From: Muscardinus avellanarius
Taxonomy: Eukaryota > Chordata > Mammalia > Rodentia > Gliridae
Assembly (NCBI GenBank): GCA_963383645.1
Contig: OY726572.1
Coordinates: 68,269,738 to 68,333,737 of the forward strand
Direction of reading: 5' to 3'
Length of the DNA: 64,000 nucleotides
The notes beneath the pieces were generated by a model. It searched no databases and was not told the DNA's origin. It saw only the letters and a list, made by a program, of their open reading frames with translations. The translations under genes and the position numbers were made by a program. Positions 61,504 to 64,000 of this stretch are shown one piece after another; the stretch's first letter is position 1; the number at the start of each line of letters is the position of its first letter.

Positions 61504-62449
61504 CAATAGAATCAAAGAAGATGTCAATGCCTGGTAAGTAACAATTACCTCCTACCTACCAGCAGGGTAATCAGGCTCCTGACAAGAGCAGATATGGCAA
61601 ATTTATTCTTAACAGTCATGGAGATGAATTAGTTCATAGACACAGGAGAGCAAGGCATTGCCTGGGATAGCTATAAATGGTGAACATTGGTGTCATCTTC
61701 TTTGTGTTTCCTGGGATCAACATTTATAAAAAGGAGAGTCAAAGTGACTTAAAGTATGGAATGTCTTAGGCTGGTGTTCTGTCTGAATGGTAGAGCTGTT
61801 GTCTCCAGTGTGGAGAATGTTGGTTTAGAACCCCAAATCTCCTAAAAGAAAAAAGGTGTAAAATGCCTAGGATTCTCATTTTGACTGTTCTCAATTTTCT
61901 GCATGTATAGGGTTAGGATCACTGCACAACATGAACTATTAGGAAGGGGAACTGTTCTCACGAAGAGTTGAAATAGAAATCACTTCTGTTATTATCATTC
62001 TTATCTTCAGTGTCTCATAAAATAGATGAGCAAGAACAGATGTAGGCACTTAGCTTTGGACACGATACCTGAAACCATGTATTAAACCCTGGCTTAATCG
62101 ATTGATGAACAGTCAAACTACCATGACCAGGGTTGGTTTTGAAGTTTTTGTAAGAAGAAACAAGTAGGCCATGAAGGAAGAATTTTAATAAAAATATGAT
62201 ATGTTTGGAGCAACTCTCTGGCAAGGCAAAACACACAGGGTGCTCACAGTGTGCTTCTCATGGTCTCCTAGTTGAGCATGGACACTCCTGGCCAGAAGTG
62301 CCCTGCACCCCCACCTTCCAGTGTCTGCAGTAACACGGTGCTGACTAAGGATAGCGGTTGAAGTCTCTGGACTTTATTTCTACATCTCTGTGTACTTCCC
62401 ACTCCTCAATCTCAGGCTGAATCCTTGTTTTGAATATGAATCTCCGTCC
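61504..62449 (-). other. Copy B intron 2
   Basis: About 0.95 kb that aligns with gene A intron 2 after removing A's L1 and SINEs. No exon is seen. Confidence 0.65.
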
Positions 62450-63223
62450 CTACCTTTCTTGCTGGAAACTCATTTCTGTGGTGGATTCAGCAGTCCCAGA
62501 GTAGTCAATTGCAGAGGTGGAGACAGATGGCAGGGCACTTGTGGGCTGCACCTGCTTTAGCACCAGCACCATTTCTGATTGAGGGGCAGAGGCAATAGTT
62601 CCAGTGTAAGGCACAGAGCCATAGGGTGGCAGGCAGGAGACAAGCTCTCCAGACAGCACAGGGCCCCGTGTGCCCTGATCATAGTAATATACCTGGCTTG
62701 CTTGTTGGTAGGAAAGTGACAGGCTATGTTCTTGATTTGGAAAATAAGAAGGTGGTCCCTGCACCAGGCTAGCAGAGTGTATTGGATACAGAGGGATCAT
62801 GGTATTGATATCTGAAGTGTTAACATACTGGGCTGAAATTCCTGTGGAAGAAATGGCTGTGTCCTGCTCCATCAGTCATAGCAATGTTCCTGTGTGAAGA
62901 TGAGTGGTTTCCAGTGCTTTCTGTGATACCCCACTGAAAGGGACCAGGATAGGAGGAAGCTGACATGTACATCTGGCTCTGGTCAGGGACCACAGAGAAC
63001 ATGGTCATGCTAGAGTGTTGGTACTGCTGGGCACTCTCCATGAGTGGCTGCAAGGATGTGTCAGAAGCAGAGGGCAGCAGCCATGCTGAGCTGACAGCTT
63101 GGGTGGCCACACTGGAGAAGCTGTAAACACTTTCTGTTAGTGAAGCTGCATTGCTCACCACAGGAAGAGGGAGCTGTAGAGCAGGTGCTGTGCCACGAAA
63201 AGATGGATTTTGGATATTGTCAG

Positions 63224-64000
63224 TGGGAAGCAAAAGGGCAATAAAAATGAGATGTGCAAGTTTTCCCGTAATTTTAGAAGCAGAATTATGTTAATGTTGA
63301 TGCATTGAGAAAGGCTCTGATACCAACATTCACTGAAATACTGGAAAACAAGCAGTCCAGTGTGGCTGTAGGTATCAGAATATTTTGGTACACTAAGCAT
63401 ATACTGGAAACCAAGAGAGATACAAGGACATTCTTAGTGTGTTCATTAGAAAACTTTACTGCTGTAAACAATTATGTTTAGTGTTTCACTTTGCTTGTGT
63501 GGGATACATGGGACTTCCTGGAGATCACTTATCACCCTCTTAGTGCCTGGGTTTTGCTCCTGATTCAAAATGAATAAATGAGAATCAGATACTTTAGAAA
63601 TGCTTTTTAGAAAATAAAAATAAATGGCACTCTCTTTTTCCTCATCTGCTTGTGGCCATTGTCAGAATAATGATCACACTTATATTTCATCCGTGAAGTA
63701 CAATGTGACTTCTATAGAGCAGGATATTTTAAATTCTAGAAAGAGAAAAAGACAATGTTGAAAAAGAACATCATAGAACTATGAGTATAAAAATATTAAT
63801 GAAAAACTGGTATGAATCATTCAAAGAATAATAAATATAAGAAATAAGTTTCTGTTATACATTTAATAGTTTTAAAATGAACATTATCTTTTCTTATTGT
63901 GGTAGATAACAATAACTTAAACAAATTCCACAATAACTGGTGATTTTGATAGCATATTTGATCTGTGCTTATAAAGCAATTATCAGTAGAAATTATGTAA
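63224..64000 (-). other. Copy B intron 1 (incomplete at window edge)
   Basis: Aligns with 22745-24110 of gene A intron 1 ('gaagcagaatt.t.ttaatgttg.tgcattg', 'atttcatcc.tgaag.acaat'), lacking the L1 at 23405. No gene is seen to the edge. Confidence 0.6.

Larger units (their letters stand above)
59419..63220 (-). pseudogene. C2orf78-like pseudogene, copy B
   Basis: Closest relative of gene A. Exon 3 (59419-61500) has a good TTGCAG acceptor, but it is cut into short frames ('MRMDTSLGLRPARQKF', 'MVEDIHLLQLLNFLTVADQYQS', 'AMLESVQVYHALGKKCDKKTELSSS') and carries an L1 tail in the C-terminal coding part. Exon 2 (about 62461-63220) is highly similar to A up to a net 2-base loss near 62870-62885 that shifts the frame, then continues in another frame. 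Its acceptor reads ACTG instead of ACAG, and 14 bases containing the normal donor are gone. Its exon 1 would lie beyond the right edge. The high similarity in exon 2 suggests a recent loss or past gene conversion. Confidence 0.8.

Overview
The window looks like a mammalian, most likely rodent, chromosome segment. About half of it is LINE-1 (L1) and SINE sequence. The SINEs join a 7SL/B1-like head to an ID/tRNA-like tail, an arrangement I associate with squirrel-, beaver- and dormouse-related rodents (B1-dID/MEN type). The species is not certain. I see no bacterial features, CRISPR arrays or tRNA/rRNA genes.

The only clear protein-coding family is a minus-strand tandem cluster related to mammalian C2orf78 (DUF4629 family, function unknown). 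Copy A (17667-27764) can be read as an intact three-exon gene: a tiny first exon carrying ATG-TCA-G, exon 2 at 21983-22741 and exon 3 at 17667-19567. Both introns are phase 1 and the predicted protein is 888 residues. The other copies are broken. Copy C (9.7-13.8 kb) lost the 5' part of exon 3 and of exon 2 at L1 sequence. Copy D (43.7-56.3 kb) is frameshifted and truncated, and an L1/LTR stack of about 9 kb sits in its first intron. Copy B (59.4 kb to beyond the right edge) has frameshifts, lost splice signals and an L1 insertion in exon 3. Two further promoter/exon-1 copies at 39.7 and 41.3 kb have no recognisable coding exons behind them.

Paired blocks show that the cluster grew in at least two steps. 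Exon-1/promoter copies recur about every 13.5-15 kb (13.5, 27.8, 41.3, 56.0 kb). On top of that a two-gene segment was copied: C pairs with D and A pairs with B, with A and B offset by about 41.8 kb. A roughly 2 kb promoter segment was also duplicated locally (39.7 and 41.3 kb). All five promoter copies keep a one-base variant of a cAMP response element, and the variants look like decay of one ancestral CpG on opposite strands.

Layout: 1-1.3 kb unique sequence plus SINEs; 1.3-9.6 kb an L1 with a second L1 nested inside it; 9.7-13.8 kb copy C; 14-17.6 kb intergenic blocks; 17.7-28.1 kb gene A; 28.4-31.2 kb intergenic blocks; 31.6-33.9 kb an L1; 34-43.6 kb SINE-rich remnants of another unit with two orphan promoters; 43.7-56.3 kb copy D with its L1/LTR stack; 56.3-59.4 kb intergenic block; 59.4-63.2 kb copy B; 63.2-64 kb intron-1-like sequence of B. 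A second point of interest is an L1 lineage, seen twice here, whose 3' UTR holds about 0.8 kb of foreign sequence that includes an inverted older L1 fragment.
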